64,000 bases of DNA from positions 124,001-188,000 of the forward strand of contig JARBJD010000033.1 of assembly GCA_033064195.1 (NCBI GenBank), written 5' to 3'. Below the pieces are notes generated by a model. That model ran no database searches and was not told the DNA's origin. It saw only the letters and a list, made by a program, of their open reading frames with translations. A program made the position numbers and the translations under genes. Of this stretch, positions 12,201 to 25,560 are shown piece by piece. Source of the stretch: Blattamonas nauphoetae (lineage: Eukaryota > Preaxostyla > Oxymonadida). Every line of letters begins with the position of its first letter. Position 1 is the first letter of the stretch.

Positions 12201-14287
12201 GTCAGGTTTCCACTGTTCCCCACCGACACCCCTCCCATCGTCAGATTTGTGAACTTTGTCGTGTTTGCCATCCATCCCTGTCCGACAATCTGGATCGATT
12301 TTGTGATTGTTTCATCGCTGAGCGAGTGAACGCCAACAGCGACGTGGATTTGCGTGAGTACGGACTCGGCTTTCGAGATGGCTGTTGTGATGAGAGGGCA
12401 TGGACTAGCTTCGAGGCAATTCTCTCCTGTCCCGCCTTGTTCCACGAAGAGACGTGGAATTGGAACTGCTTTCGGCGTTGAGAAGAGCATATCCAAAAGT
12501 GACAGATCTTCCGTCCTCCCTGGAGTCTGAGAGAAGCCAATCTTATTCGATGTTGTGGTTGATGTGCATCCGATAACATTCGTAGCAAAGAAAAATGAAC
12601 AATTGCTTGCTTGCACAAAGATGTCATGTCCCAGATTCTCCAATGCTTTGTTGTTGTCGAAATGAGTGTCTTCCAAACAAACGTGCTGAGGATGCTGCAT
12701 ATAAAGGGCACCTCCTCGGTTCCCCGCTTCGTTATTTCCGAAGATGCAGCGATAGAACGACTGATACCCGGAATATGTGAGGATTGATCCGCCATCCGTG
12801 TCTGCCCCGTTGTTCTCGAAGAGAGAATCAGAAACGAGGAGGATGATCGGAGTGTAGATCGGAGGAGAAATGACAGCGCCATAGTTCGATGTGGTTTGAT
12901 CAGAAAACCGACAGTTCGCGATCTGGATCCACATCACAGCAGAACTGGCGGAGAATACTCGGGTGCGAGAGGCTCCGTTTGGGGATTCAAAAGTTGAGTG
13001 TGAAACAGTTGTCAAAACTGAGCGTGTGGTGATTTGAGAACTGGTTGCGGCGAGAGTGGAGACCTTGTTGTATTTCACGTTGCACGAATCAATCGACAGA
13101 GTCTGAGTTCCATTCTCTATTCCAGTCAGTCCAATCAAAATCACATGAAAGTTCTGGCTATCAACTGTGATCGAGCAGTTGGTCAGTTTCACAGCTCCAG
13201 CCAGATTTGGTATGTAGATGATGTAGAAAGAGTTGGATTGGACTGTCGAGGTGATGATGCAGTTCGTGAAGTGATAATGTGTGAATCCCGTCTCATTTTT
13301 GAAAGTTTGGATGGACGACGTGAAAGTGTGGGTTCCAGAAACATTCCTGATTGTCGCGTCATCCTCGTTCCTTCTTGTTCCAGGATTCTCACATTCCATC
13401 AGCGTCGAGTTCATCAGGTCGAATCTTTGCGATGATCCCAGCAACGAGGCCACAGTTCCGTACACAGCATCGTCCACGCGCCACAGATCATTCCCACTCA
13501 AAATCTGCACTCGCCGCACATCCGACGCGCCAGATCCGACTGAAGTCGACGTCATATTCGCAAAATGCGACGATGTGATGGTTGTGGTGAGGAGGGGAGG
13601 CGCTGACTCGGCGCTGGTTGTCGCCGCAATCCCATCCCGTCCAAGCAGCGACATCGACAAGAACGACGACAGAGCCACTGTCACAGATGCTATTGTGGCT
13701 GAATCCTCGTCTGATCTGATTTCTGTGAACGATCCAATGAAATCTGTTCCGGTCTTCATCCAACATCGAACCAGTCCAACTCTCGAACTGTATCCCAACT
13801 CCATCTGAGATGAAGTGATCAACAGTGGAGCCGTCGGCATTTCCAGATTGAAAAGCACGTCAGAAAACGTCACAATGGACGCGTCGATGACAGCACAGTA
13901 TTTCGATGGCGTTGAGGTCGGTTTCGACCCAAAGACACTTTCGCCTCGATTGGGTTGTTCAGCATTCAACGATCCAAGAGACATCTGGAGGACGCTGAAA
14001 GAAGCCGTCGAGTTCGCAATTTTGAACAGAAACTGTGGAGCGCTGTTGACGCATTCGGTGGACTTGGTCTTGTCATCAATCTGCAATTGACGGTCTAATA
14101 ATCGGATCACTGTTCCATTCTGTCCGCGGATAGCAAAACTTCCTGATTCGAGGAGTCGCCCATGGCATTGAAAATCTGAGTTTGGGATGAGAACTTCATT
14201 CTGGTTGGCGGTGAACAAATCCGGCAAATCCACAGGCCATGTTTGGCAAAGAACAGATAGAAGAGAGATGATCACCAATCGGTGCAT
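9272..14287 (-). CDS. giant secreted beta-helix protein (read through TAG)
   Basis: Starting at ATG 14285-14287, the frame encodes 741 residues to a TAG at 12062-12064. It then continues in the same frame with no other stop for 930 more residues to TGA at 9272, for 1671 residues in all. The beta-helix pattern runs straight across the TAG, so the TAG is read here as an amino acid, probably Gln. There is a signal-peptide-like start (LVIISLLSVL), Asn-rich glycosylation-like sites and many repeats of the type C-S-F-x-N/S. The last ~60 residues (from about 9450 down) no longer look like the family, so the C-terminus may be truncated. Head-to-head partner of 14531. Confidence 0.8.
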
Positions 14288-14530
14288 GGACGACCTCTTC
14301 TCGATGTCTTGATGAGTTCTCTCGGGATCAAGCGCCCTTTATTTACAATCGGTCAACTCCGATCATCAAACAATTCTATCCGACCTCTTTTTTCTCACAA
14401 GACTGCCACTCACATTCCCGATATAACTCTCACAACTGCGCCCTTGAGGATGGAGATGATCTGATGATTCCTCTCTCGCAAACAAAGGGTCTGATCCAAC
14501 TATTCCAAACTACTGAAATAAGACTGACTT
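14288..14530. promoter_or_regulatory. divergent promoter, copy B
   Basis: This 243-bp spacer separates the head-to-head beta-helix genes. It shares with 1438-1668 the block next to the minus start and the block aaacaaagggtctgatc before the plus start; the centre differs. Transcription factor sites are not identifiable by eye. Confidence 0.5.
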
Positions 14531-17500
14531 ATGCTCTATTTATTGCTGATATGCCGACTGGCGATGGGCCAAGACGAACCATTGCATTCATTGCGTGTTC
14601 TACTTGATGATGCGAAAGTGACCGTTTCGAACTCCGAAGACTCGTTTATAACGGATTTGCAGATTCCGAGCGGGCGATATAAGATTGCAAGCTATTTTGT
14701 AGAATCTTCCACACTGGATCTCCGAGGAAACAAGACAAGAATCATGCATGTGGAAGGAAGAAACGAACAACCAAAACCAAAACTGAAAGATGAAGGGAAG
14801 AATGGAATTGAACCAAACACTTCCATGAACACGATGTTTCTGATCTCAAATAGCACAGTGTCACTGCAGAATGTGTTTTTGGACAGCGGTGGGATGGGGA
14901 CGTGTGTTGGAAGATTGTGGTCGTCGTGTGTGTTGATTGTTGGGAGCAGGATGTTGTCGAACGCGGAAATGTCGGCATTTGTGGTTGTTGGAGGAGGGAG
15001 TGGAGTGGGGAGTTCAGTGAGTGTGGTTGATAGTGTTCATGAATCTAGTGCATGTGGAGTGCTTCTTCCAGTTGTGAGTTCGATTTCGAAGTGTTTGGAT
15101 GGGGAAAGGAGTGATCGGTTGGAGTGGTTGGATGTTGGTCGGGATGGGTGGGTGTCGGAGGGAGAGATTAGTGTGTGTGGTGTTGGAGTTTCAGTTCGTG
15201 ATGTTGATCTTGTTGTTGGGAGTGGACCGCTTTTTGGAGTTTGGGAAAGTGACTCTCGTTGTTTGAGTTTGTCAGTCAGGTCGAATTGTTTGGTGTGGAC
15301 TCGTTTGATTGGGAGCAAGATTTGGAACACGACGAGCAGCGGGTGCATTCGAGATGGAGATGCAGATGGTGGAAGTGGAAATAAGGGAAGAGGTGTGGTT
15401 GGGGTTGTTGAAGGGATTGTGGGTTGTTCAGTTTGGAGTTGCACGAACCATCTTGGTGGAACAGCGATTGTGGGAATGGGTGATGGGGGATATGTGTTGT
15501 CGCTCAACACGTCGTTCACTGGCTGCCACACCCCCTCCTCGCCCAACGACGATGCTGACACTCGACACAACCAGCACTTCAAAAGTCAAACCGAAATCAC
15601 AACTGCAACCACTCCGAATCACGTCTTCACACTCTGCACGTTCATACAATGCACTTCTTCTGCTTTTGGCGGAGCGATCGAAGCATTCAACGGCATCACT
15701 GCGGCCAACCTCGAAATTGCGCGATGCTCGTTCCACGCTTGCTATGCTGACGATTTCGGAGGTGCGATCCATTTCTACCCTTCTTCGTCATCGCCATCCT
15801 CTTTCACCCTCTCCTCGTCTTCGTTTGTCGGTTGTTCTGCTGGTAATGTTGGTGGATCCATGCGCATCAATTCCATCCCTGTTGTCTCCATCTCGGAATG
15901 TGTCTTCCTCGATTCAAAGACTGCTTCCGATGGGGGAGCTATCTACTTCAGCTGGTGTCCATCTGGAGACTCTTCTGGTCTCTCCAACACTCTCTTCCAG
16001 AATTGCACACAAACGAGCTCAAGTTCAGGTTACGGTGGAGGAGCCATCAGCTCATATGACTATGCGACTCACAAATTGTCCTTCGTCCAGTTCAGACAAT
16101 GTTCTGCTGCGAGTGGATCCGGACACGACATTTTTCTCCACAACACTCCTTTCGATGCGAACTCGTTCTCGACATGTGACTCCACATCGTCCAAACCACA
16201 TCGAGTGACGAGCGTGACGACAGATTTCAGCAGTCTCCTCCCCGACACGTCATTCGAAGCATCCGTCGAATCACTCGACTCGACACTGACAGGAGACGAC
16301 ACTGTCACACTCACACTGACACTGGACAAGGCAGTGTCAGGGACGATGATAGTGATTGTTTCGAATTTGGACGGAACACGACAAGAAGTGGATGGAAAGG
16401 CACCGAAGATTGGGCGAGTGTTGGTGTTCTCATTCTCGTCGCCTTCGTCGACAGTTGGGACGTGTTCATCGTCATTTGGAGAGTCAGGCGTGCTCCAATT
16501 TCCTCTCTCCGACTACACACTCCTCACTGCCTCAATCTCCAACCACGATGTGTCAGTTCCGTCTGCTGTTGTCATTCCTGATGTCCCACCAACTCTCCTT
16601 CACGCCTCGTGTAATCTCGACGAGAGTGGGACAGAAGTGGAAGTGTCATTCTCTGGTTTCGGAATTCACCAAGGACCCTACACACTCACTCTGAACGACA
16701 GCATCACATTGGAAGTCACATTCCAAGATGACTACTTTGGTTGGAGTGTGGGAAGTGGTTGGAAGGGAGTGAGTGAGAAGGATGGGGAGTTGTCGGAGAA
16801 GACAGAATATTCGCTGACTGGAATTGTGAGCAACGTGCAACCATCCGCATCGATTGCGATTGCATCTGGAGTTGGATTCATCGTTCCAACGGCAGCTCGA
16901 CTTTCGACAGTGAATGTGAATGGATTTGTGGATGCGAGAAAGACAACAGTGAAACTGTCATTCGAATCAGTGAAACTTGAAAAGAACAAGAAATACATTT
17001 TGAAGATGAAGCGAAGGGACACATCGGAAGACACAATGACTCGGGAAGTGTGGACAGATGGGAATGGAGATGTGTTGGATGTGGACGAGATTCTGTATCC
17101 GATTGAGACATCGGGAGAAGGAAGGAAGGAGCAGCTTGAGTTTGGAGTTTCGTATGGAGTGTTGTCTCTGACTGCTTCGGACCGCACTCGATCCGTCCTC
17201 ATCTCCGACATTGTGATCACAATGCCTGACGAACCAGCTCGAATCATCTCATTGGTTTCTCGCTCCCTGAATGGAATGAAAGATGAACTGACGATTTCCT
17301 TTGTGAGTTCATCACTTCCGGTTGGAACCGGAACGATCAAAGTGAAACGAACAAACAGTGACATTCTCGTGGAAGGAGTGTTGACTAGGGACTCTGCCAC
17401 TCAATGCACAGCAGTGATCTCAACAGCATGGACAGAGAGCACCAATCATCTCTCGTTTGGGAATACATATTCTGTGGAATCAGCAATAATCCACTCAGTC

Positions 17501-20500
17501 GATGTTGTGATCGACTCGGACGTCTCGTTCGATGTTCCGAATCCTCCTGTGATCACATCGTTCTCTCTTCCATCTGAATGCTCGTCGGACTCGTTCACCA
17601 TCGATGTGACTGGGCTGAACCTCCCATCACTCGAAACATACACTCTCGCACTTTCCGACAACCACAACATTTCGATCACATTCTCCGAATCGACGAGAGG
17701 AAGCGGAACAGTGAAAGCAGGTCTACCTTCAGAAGTACAGTTTGACATGACGTATTCAGTGTCGAATGTGACGAAGGGAGATGCTCATGTTCTGCTGAAC
17801 ACAACAACATTCACGACACCACTTGGGCCCACTCTTCTGTCGATCTCGACGTCATTGAAATCACCCGACAAGAAGGACGTGATCTTGTCGTTGAGTGGAT
17901 TGAGAATGATGACAGATACGCACAATCTGACATTTCATGAGCAGGGTCAATCGACTCCAATCACCATTTTGGTGACAATCGACTCGACAACAACAGGAAG
18001 TGGTTCAGAAGTGATTTATGGAGGAACGACACTGAAATATGGAACCACCTACGAAGTGACATCACTGACATCAGACACTCTCCACCTTGCACTTCCTGCG
18101 TCTCTCAGGTTCGAAACCGATCCCGAACCATCTCGTTTGACATCAGTGTCCTTAACTGGATTATCGGATGAAAGAAGGAAGGCAGATTTCACAGTTGGTG
18201 GTAGAATGATGACGAAAGATGAAACTTACACGATCACTGTGAACGAAACAGGACTCTCAGTTCAGAAGAGGATTGAAGTGACGATGAGGACAAAAGAGGA
18301 GGGAACAGGAAGTGGAGTACTGTTCTCGCAGATGGAAGGAGAGATTGAGCTTGACTTTGGGACGGAATACGAAGTGGTTGGAGTGTGTGACTCTTCGCAA
18401 CTGCCGATTCTGTTCGAACCAAATCTGAGATTCGAGACGCCGAGTGAACCAACTCGCCTTGTTTCGTTCTGGATCTCTGGATATGATGCAAATGAGAAAG
18501 AAGTGCAATTTGAGATGTCTGGACGAGTGCTGGAAACGTCAGCGATATTCAAAGTTTGTCTGAGTTTCTCGAACACTGTGAAGCACACTGTGTTGATGGA
18601 ATTCGACCTCGGGAGGGGAAAATGGGAAGGATCGGCAATTCTGTACCCATTGGATGCATGTCAACTGGAATATGGAACGAGGTACACAGTGAGCTCGTTC
18701 AGAAGGGGAGACAACGCCACAGAACTGTTCTTTGAAGCCAACGAGATCACGATCTGTTCGGAACCATCTCGTCTTGTGAAGATTGTGAGAGTGGATGATG
18801 AGGGATTGAACTCGACAACACTGACACTGTCTTCGCGTGTTCTGACAGTTAATGAACAATACGAAATGAAAGTGACAGGAATCACTCTCACCTCCTCTTC
18901 ATCAGCATCGTCCTCAAATTCTCTGCACGAAACCACAATCAGATTCACAGCGACGTCAGCGACCGAGAACACAGTAACGCTGAAACTGTATCCTTTGGAA
19001 GGGGCTGATGTGAAATATGGCCACTGGTATTGTGTGGATTGGATGAAAGTGGTTGATGGAGGATCAATTCTTGTGGAAACTGAATCGTGTGTATTTGAGA
19101 CACAGAATGAACCAGCTCGGATCATCTCGTTGGTTTCTCACTCGCTGAGTAAAAAGAAAGATGTACTGACGATTTGCTTTGTGAGTTCATTACTTCCTGA
19201 TGAAACCGGAACGATCACAGTGAAACAAACAGACCGTGACATTCTCGTGGAAGGAGTGCTGACAAGGGACTCTGACACACAATGCACGGCCGTCTTCTCA
19301 ACAGCGTGGACAGAGAACCCCACTCATCTCTCGTTTGGGAAGACATATTCTGTGGAATCAGCAACAATCAGCTCAGTCGATGTTGTGGTGGATTCTGACA
19401 TCCCATTCGATGTTCCGAATCCTCCTGTGATCACATCGTTCACTCTTCCTGATGAATGCTCGTCAGACTCGTTCACCATCGAAGTGACTGGGCAGAACCT
19501 CCCCTCACTCGAAACGTACACTCTCGCACTCTCTGACAGTCACAACGTTTTTGTCACATTCTCAGAATCAACAAAAGGAAGCGGAACAGTGAAAGCAAGT
19601 CTGCCATCAGAAGTGCAGTTCGGAAGAGAGTATTCCGTGTTGAATGTGACGAAGGGTGATGATCATGTTCTGTTCAACCAGTCAAGCTTCGCATCACCTC
19701 TTGGACCAACACTGAGCTCGGTCTCTATCGACTGGAAAACCCCTGACAAAAAGGAAGTGATTTTGTCACTGAATGGCGAGAGAATGATGACTGGACTACA
19801 CAATCTGATGTTTATTGAGCAAGGAGACACCTTTAACCTTAGCATTTCAGTGACAATCGACACGACAACAACAGGAAGTGGTTCAGTAGTAATTTATGAT
19901 GGACCGATTCTGAAATATGGAACAACTTACGAAGTGATCTCACTCATATCAGACACACTCCACTTTGCACTTCCTGCATCTCTCACGTTCGAAACAGATC
20001 GTGAACCAGCTCGGATCTGCTTGTCCACTGGTGCTGTTCTGAACAACAACCGAACCAAAGTGACGATCTCGTTGAATGGTCGGGCGTTGGCTGAACCACT
20101 CGGATCGATTTGGATGTCGTTCGAATTCACTTTCTGGGAATCTTTGTCGATGCGAAGAATCTCAGAAACAAGCTGCGAAGCCGACTTCCTGGTTGCAATG
20201 GAACAAAGTGGAACACATCTGAAATACGAAGGAGAATACACCATCTGTGTGAAGCCAGACGACGCCAGCAACTTCCTTGTCGACTCAGGAATCACTGTCC
20301 GCATTCCTGCACCTCCTCGTTTCACGTCGATGGAGTGTGTGTTTGTGGACACTCGTCAGAGCATGTGCAAGATCGGAGTGAGAGGGACAGATTTGGTTGC
20401 TGGAACAGAATATGAAGTTGTGCTCGACTCTTCGATCAGATTGACAGTGACATTGAAGACATCGACAGAAGGAGAATCAGAAGGAGTATCGATTGGGAAG

Positions 20501-22033
20501 AATGGAACACTGAAACACAACACAACGTACACACTGACAGAGGTGAATCCGATTCGAGAGGACGATGGATGGATTCTTCTTCCTGATACACTCTCGTTCA
20601 CAACGAAGGAACGGACTGTGATGGAAGTGATTGTGAGGGATGGAGGAAGCTCAGAGGTGTCGGAATGTGGGACGATTGGAAATGCGTGTGAGTCAGTGTT
20701 GGTTGGATGGAGGGCAGGAGAATCGGAAGGAATGGAGAGTGTGGTTGTGAAGATTGATGGAAGAGTTGGATTTGGAGGAAGAGTGGTTGTGGGAGAGAAG
20801 AACGTGGAGATTGGAGGATTGTTTGAGGGAGAGAACGAGTTGAAGGTGTCGGCGGGAGATGTGATGTCAGGAGTGGAGTGTGGAGTGGTGAGTGTGTCGG
20901 GAGGAAGAGTTGTGATTGTGGGAGTTGTGTTGATTGTGCCGAGTGGTTGGGAGATGGGGGAGAATGGAGTGGGAAGTGTGTTGTGTGGGTTTGGGGAGTG
21001 TTCGATTGGTTCAGTTCGGATTGTGAGTGGATGGAAGGGAGAGGGAGTTAGGATGGATCTTGTGAGTTGGTTGGGAGGATCGCTGTCAGTTTCTGAGATT
21101 GTGATGGAGGGAGTTGAGATGTCGTCGGGTGTGGTTCTTGTGAATTGCTCATCGCTTTCGAAGGAAGTGTCGTTTGAGATGAAATCGAGCAGATTGATTG
21201 GAGTTGGGACTCGAAACGCTCCACTTGTTGTGTTCTCATCGAAATCGAAAGGATCGTCATTTTCGATGAGGGATTGTGTGTTTGTGTCAGTGGAGCGAGT
21301 TGAGAGTGGGGAAGTTGGGGATGGGATGGGAGTGGTTGAGGTGTGGACGTGGCAAGAGAAGACGTTGATTGTGAATTGTGTGTTCTCTTCAAGTGGGACA
21401 GTGGAAGGAAGAAGGGGATCGTTGAAGAAGGGAGGAGTGTTGGTTGTTGTGGTTGGGAGTGGGAGAGTTGTGGAAAGGAGGGAAGTTGGGTTGTTGGGGA
21501 ATTTGTTTGTGGATGGTTGTGTTTCGTGGTTGGGGAGTGGAGAGAGGAAGAGAGGAGGAGTTGTGGTGTGGAGGGATGGAGTGGGACAGACAAAGATTGA
21601 TTTGAGTGGGAGTTGGTTTGAAGAGACATCGGTGAGTGGGGTTGTTCTGAATCGCGACTCGTTTGGAGTTCCAGTTGTGGAAGGGAAGCGTCGGATTGTG
21701 CGTTGCTTGTCGGGGTGTGATTGGGTTGGACTTGTGGTGGTTGTGGGTCGAGTGTTGCCAGTGATTGGTCGAGTGGGGTCGTCGTTCTCGGGGTGTTCAC
21801 TTCGTGTGGTGTCTTTGGAGGGATCCGAGTTGATGGAGCGGAATGCGAATGAACTGTAACACGTCTCATAATCAAAGCACAACAAACACAACTCAAATTG
21901 CAGACACTTCACACTTCACCCATTTCAAGCCTCGAAACGAACCGAATCACCCCACATCGCCCGTGATCAGACACTTCACATTTCACTCATTTCACATGTC
22001 AACCCAACATCCATCCTATCCACTCTCGACTGA
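14531..22033 (+). CDS. giant secreted beta-helix plus Ig-like repeat protein
   Basis: The protein has 2442 residues to the first TAA (21857-21859), or 2500 to TGA at 22031-22033 if TAA is sense. Order of parts: signal-peptide-like N-terminus (MLYLLLICRLAM), beta-helix repeats to about residue 560, then about 14 Ig-like repeats of roughly 90-100 residues (PxR/T-x-S start, GTxY end) to about residue 2030, then a Gly/Val-rich beta-helix C-terminal block with the same CxxxxN-C motif as its paralogue. An internal block of about 880 bp (17230-18120) recurs at 19108-20000, showing growth by duplication. No transmembrane segment is seen at the end. Probably a secreted or cell-surface adhesin-like protein; this role is inference. 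Confidence 0.85.
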
Positions 22034-25010
22034 TCCAACACAACTGGGATCCAAACTCCTCGCACATCATCGCATGATCTCTCTCCGTCACACACAGACA
22101 GCGGAACAGAAGTGTGCCTCCTCACTGCCACTCCTCTTCCTCGCCAATCGCGATCGATGCTCTCTCCGCTGCGACAACTCCTCCCTCCTCGTCACTCCAA
22201 TCTGACGCTCTCAGCCTCCACAACCCGACTGACGCCCTTTCCATCGACACTCTCTTCGTCTCACTCGAACATCGCCAGATCTTGGCTGGTCGGGACAGTC
22301 GCTCACCATATGCTCCCGCAATGAAGATTCACATCTCCGAATGGCTAGCCTTGCGACGTCAGCCACATCAGCATCTCAACAATCGCACTCCTCGTCGCAT
22401 CCACACACCACTCGGAATGTCTCCCACTTGTCCCGAACACGCGCCGCCACACACTCCACTCACATTGTCGACGTTCACACCATCACTCACTCTCTCCTCC
22501 AACCCAACAGATCGACCGAACACTCCCAAATCGATGCCTTCCAGCAACAATCGAATCTCTTTCGTCGTCGTGTCATCGTCGAGTGAATCGTGCACATTCA
22601 GATTTTCTATCACCGCTGGTTTCCTCCCAACACACTCCCCATCTTGAAAACAATCACCGCAATTGCCACTACAGATCCTCAGTCGAATCGCTCCTATGGC
22701 TGCAATCGCTGTTGGGCACACTCCACAAGGCAGGATAAACATCGCAGAAGTCTCCATTTTCAACCGCCCACTCTGCTTCCTCACCAACACTCTCCACTTT
22801 ATCCATCCTCACCATCAGAAGGTTGTCATCCGAAATTCCTGAATTCGACACCGACACTTCAGCATTGCCACAAACACCCATGACCTTCCACCACTCAAAA
22901 CCACGTCTGAGTGTCGCTCATCTGACTCACTCTGCGCTCCGAACAATCCACACACATCATCTGAAACCACTGTCGAGTCTCCGTTGAACACACCCACCAT
23001 TCTCACTTGGCATCTCCAAACGCGACACACCACCACACTCCAATGAGCACATCTGTCACGTCAATGCCACATTTCCCAATCCCCAAGACCACGCAAGAAC
23101 AACCTTCCGTTCGTTGTGTCTTCATTTCTCTGTTCAGTACGTTCCATTAGCCCGATTGCTCTGCTTCACATTCAACAATCTCCACGTCAGATTCCGTCTT
23201 GATCTGTCGAGCGTGTTTAACCATGATTTCAGAACTCAAGATGAACAATATCCATCTTCAAAGACCACTGGTCGTTCAGAATGATGGACTCTCCACTGCT
23301 AATCCAGCATGAGGACATATACACAGCTCACCCAGTCACAAAGTCTCTCGACACGCTTATCGTCGCAGGATCTCCCCAGCACGTCGCTCCTCGTCTTCAT
23401 TATTCACAGTCCGTTGGCTGCAATTACTGATGGACACCCTCAACACAACTGGTTCGACATCGCAGAAGTCTCCACTTTCATCCGCCCACTCTGCTTCCTC
23501 GCCAACACTCTCCACTCTTTCCATCCTCACCGTCAGTTCTTGTTCCTCACCGACGCCTTCGATTCTGCTGTCTTCGTCCTCCATGCCGCACTGTTCTCCA
23601 GTCGTTCTCCATCGTCTTGTTTGCCGATCACCGCGTCAACTCTTCTTCAGACCACTTCATCTCCACCAACATCATCGGAAGATCCAATCGAATTTCAGTT
23701 CATCACCACATACAAACGCGACACGCTGTGCGTCTGCCTGTCTCCCAACCACGCTTCACAGAGCAGATCGACTAACTCCATTTCCAACTTTTAGCTTCAC
23801 CTCGACCAGACCAACACAACCCTCACTTCGAACATCAGCCTTCTCCTTCACAGTTCAACTCATCCATCCCATCACCAACGCGGCAATACAACAAATGCAC
23901 GGATCTAGACATGTTCGACAATACCTATCGAGTTGAGATTTCACTAAAACTGACAATAAATCACTTCCATCGTCTTATTCAACTACTCTACCAAATGATT
24001 GACTTCACTCGTCATCAACAATGACGAGCTTTACCCATCCAGATGTCACGACTGGATTTCGCTCCTCTGCCTCACTCTCCAAACCAAACACTCCGCCAGC
24101 ATCATCCACAGACTGGTTTGAATCGCCGATCATCACCATCCCAGACACTTCTCATCACCCGCCACCCTTCCACCCTCGCACTGTCTCCACCGAGCACGTT
24201 GTATGAATACCCTCCCACATTTTGGTGTCACTGTCGCCAAACAAGAACAACCTTCATTTCGTTGTGTCTTCATTTCTCTGCCCAGTTCAACACATTCGGC
24301 GATTTGCACGAGCGTCGCCAGAAAGAATCGCCGCATCAGCCTCACCTTTGATTTTGGGAGATGTGCTGACGATGATTGGACAACCAAAAACGAGGAGCAC
24401 ACATCGACAATCTTGACTCCTCACACACAATCCTTCCTTTCAGCCACTTCTGCTTTTTCATTCTTCATTCGATGCCTTTGCTTCTCCTGTCCAATCCATC
24501 GCTCTCCTTTTGCGAACATATTTATGCTGTAATTCTCACAACCCATCCACCCACAATCACCTTCCCTCCTCCAACACTCCCAGTCACATCCCCATCCACC
24601 AACCAACCTAGCAAGCTTCGTTGACAGAACTGGTGCTGCCACCCTCATTCATCACTATCCCCTTCCCAACGACCTCCTCACTCTGCCGTCGAATGACCAT
24701 TCACGATCGGCCTGTCGTCTCGATTGCTTTCCAACTATTTATCTAACTCAGTTTTTCCTTTCTGTGTTTTCGTTTGATTTCGTTGAATTTGTTTTCGTTT
24801 GAGAGCCTTTTTCTTTGATTTGTTCTGATTTGGATTTCTTTTTGATTTCTTTTTTTCCTTTTCGGGAGAGAATTGGGTGTTGGTTGTTGGGGAAGGATGG
24901 GATTGGAGTGAAGTGGAATGGAGCTGGGAAGAGCAGGACACGACACAACGAGGACAGGACTCTCCACTCGACTCAGCCTCACTCCACATCTCCCACACTC
25001 ACGTCCCCAG
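22034..25010. pseudogene. decayed coding remnants, copy B tail
   Basis: No intact gene. Blocks match copy A's tail (for example 22110-22660 with 5770-6290, and 24430-24640 with 6820-7020). The minus strand yields broken protein-like pieces, including two related pieces (22715-22830 and 23430-23560) that share ESVGEEAEWA and GDFCDV, so the remnant itself contains a tandem duplication. The best explanation is one or more dead minus-strand genes of an ARM-like family carried along in the segmental duplication. Confidence 0.45.
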
Positions 25011-25400
25011 CCCCCTCTCGAATCACGAATCGCGATCGCCATCTCAATCAGTCGCACGTCGTCTTCAGCTGCGTCATCAGACGACAGGTTCTCCTCTCCG
25101 TTCAACCCGTCGCGCCAGAGACTCATCAACGCCCACCATCCTTCCACCATCCACCTCCGAAGGATGCTGTGCGACTGCTCCTCAAACTCCTCGCACCTCG
25201 TTGCAAAGACTCACTCCTTCACACACAGACCGCAGAACAGAAGCGTGACTCTTCACTGCCACCCCTCTTCTTCGCCAATCGCGATCGATGCTCTCCAACC
25301 TCCAACCAAACCAATGAGACTTCGCCTTTCGTTCAGTTCGCACCATCCAATCTGGAAACGACAAACATGAAAGTCTGAACTTGGCCGAAAGAAGAAGGTC
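25011..25400 (-). pseudogene. remnant related to the tail repeats
   Basis: The stretch 25130-25310 is a third copy of the roughly 180-bp segment found at 5640-5830 and 22080-22190. On the minus strand it reads as a short protein-like end (containing RRWMVEGWWALMSLWRDGL) closing at TGA. It is probably the C-terminal end of a dead gene; the identity is uncertain. Confidence 0.35.
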
Positions 25401-25560
25401 TCTCTATCAATCCAAACTCTCATCCTGTCACCCCCAAATTCTGCTGAGTCTCGTCGGTTCCACCGCGAAACTAGTTGTTCGATGATTTTATTATGGTTTG
25501 GATCAGCGTCAGATCACTTCATTCATTGTGTAATGACTACCAATTCTTTTTTTTCTCCAC

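Larger units (their letters stand above)
12860..25010. repeat. segmental duplication, copy B
   Basis: Direct-orientation partner of copy A (1-7760). Protein identity is uneven: the Ig-like part 16140-17230 is nearly identical to 3250-4340, whereas the stretch just 5' of it (15590-16130 against 2710-3240) is much more diverged. Copy B has the longer plus gene and longer tail. The minus gene of copy B continues to 9272, so the duplicated unit is larger than the part visible in A. Confidence 0.85.
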
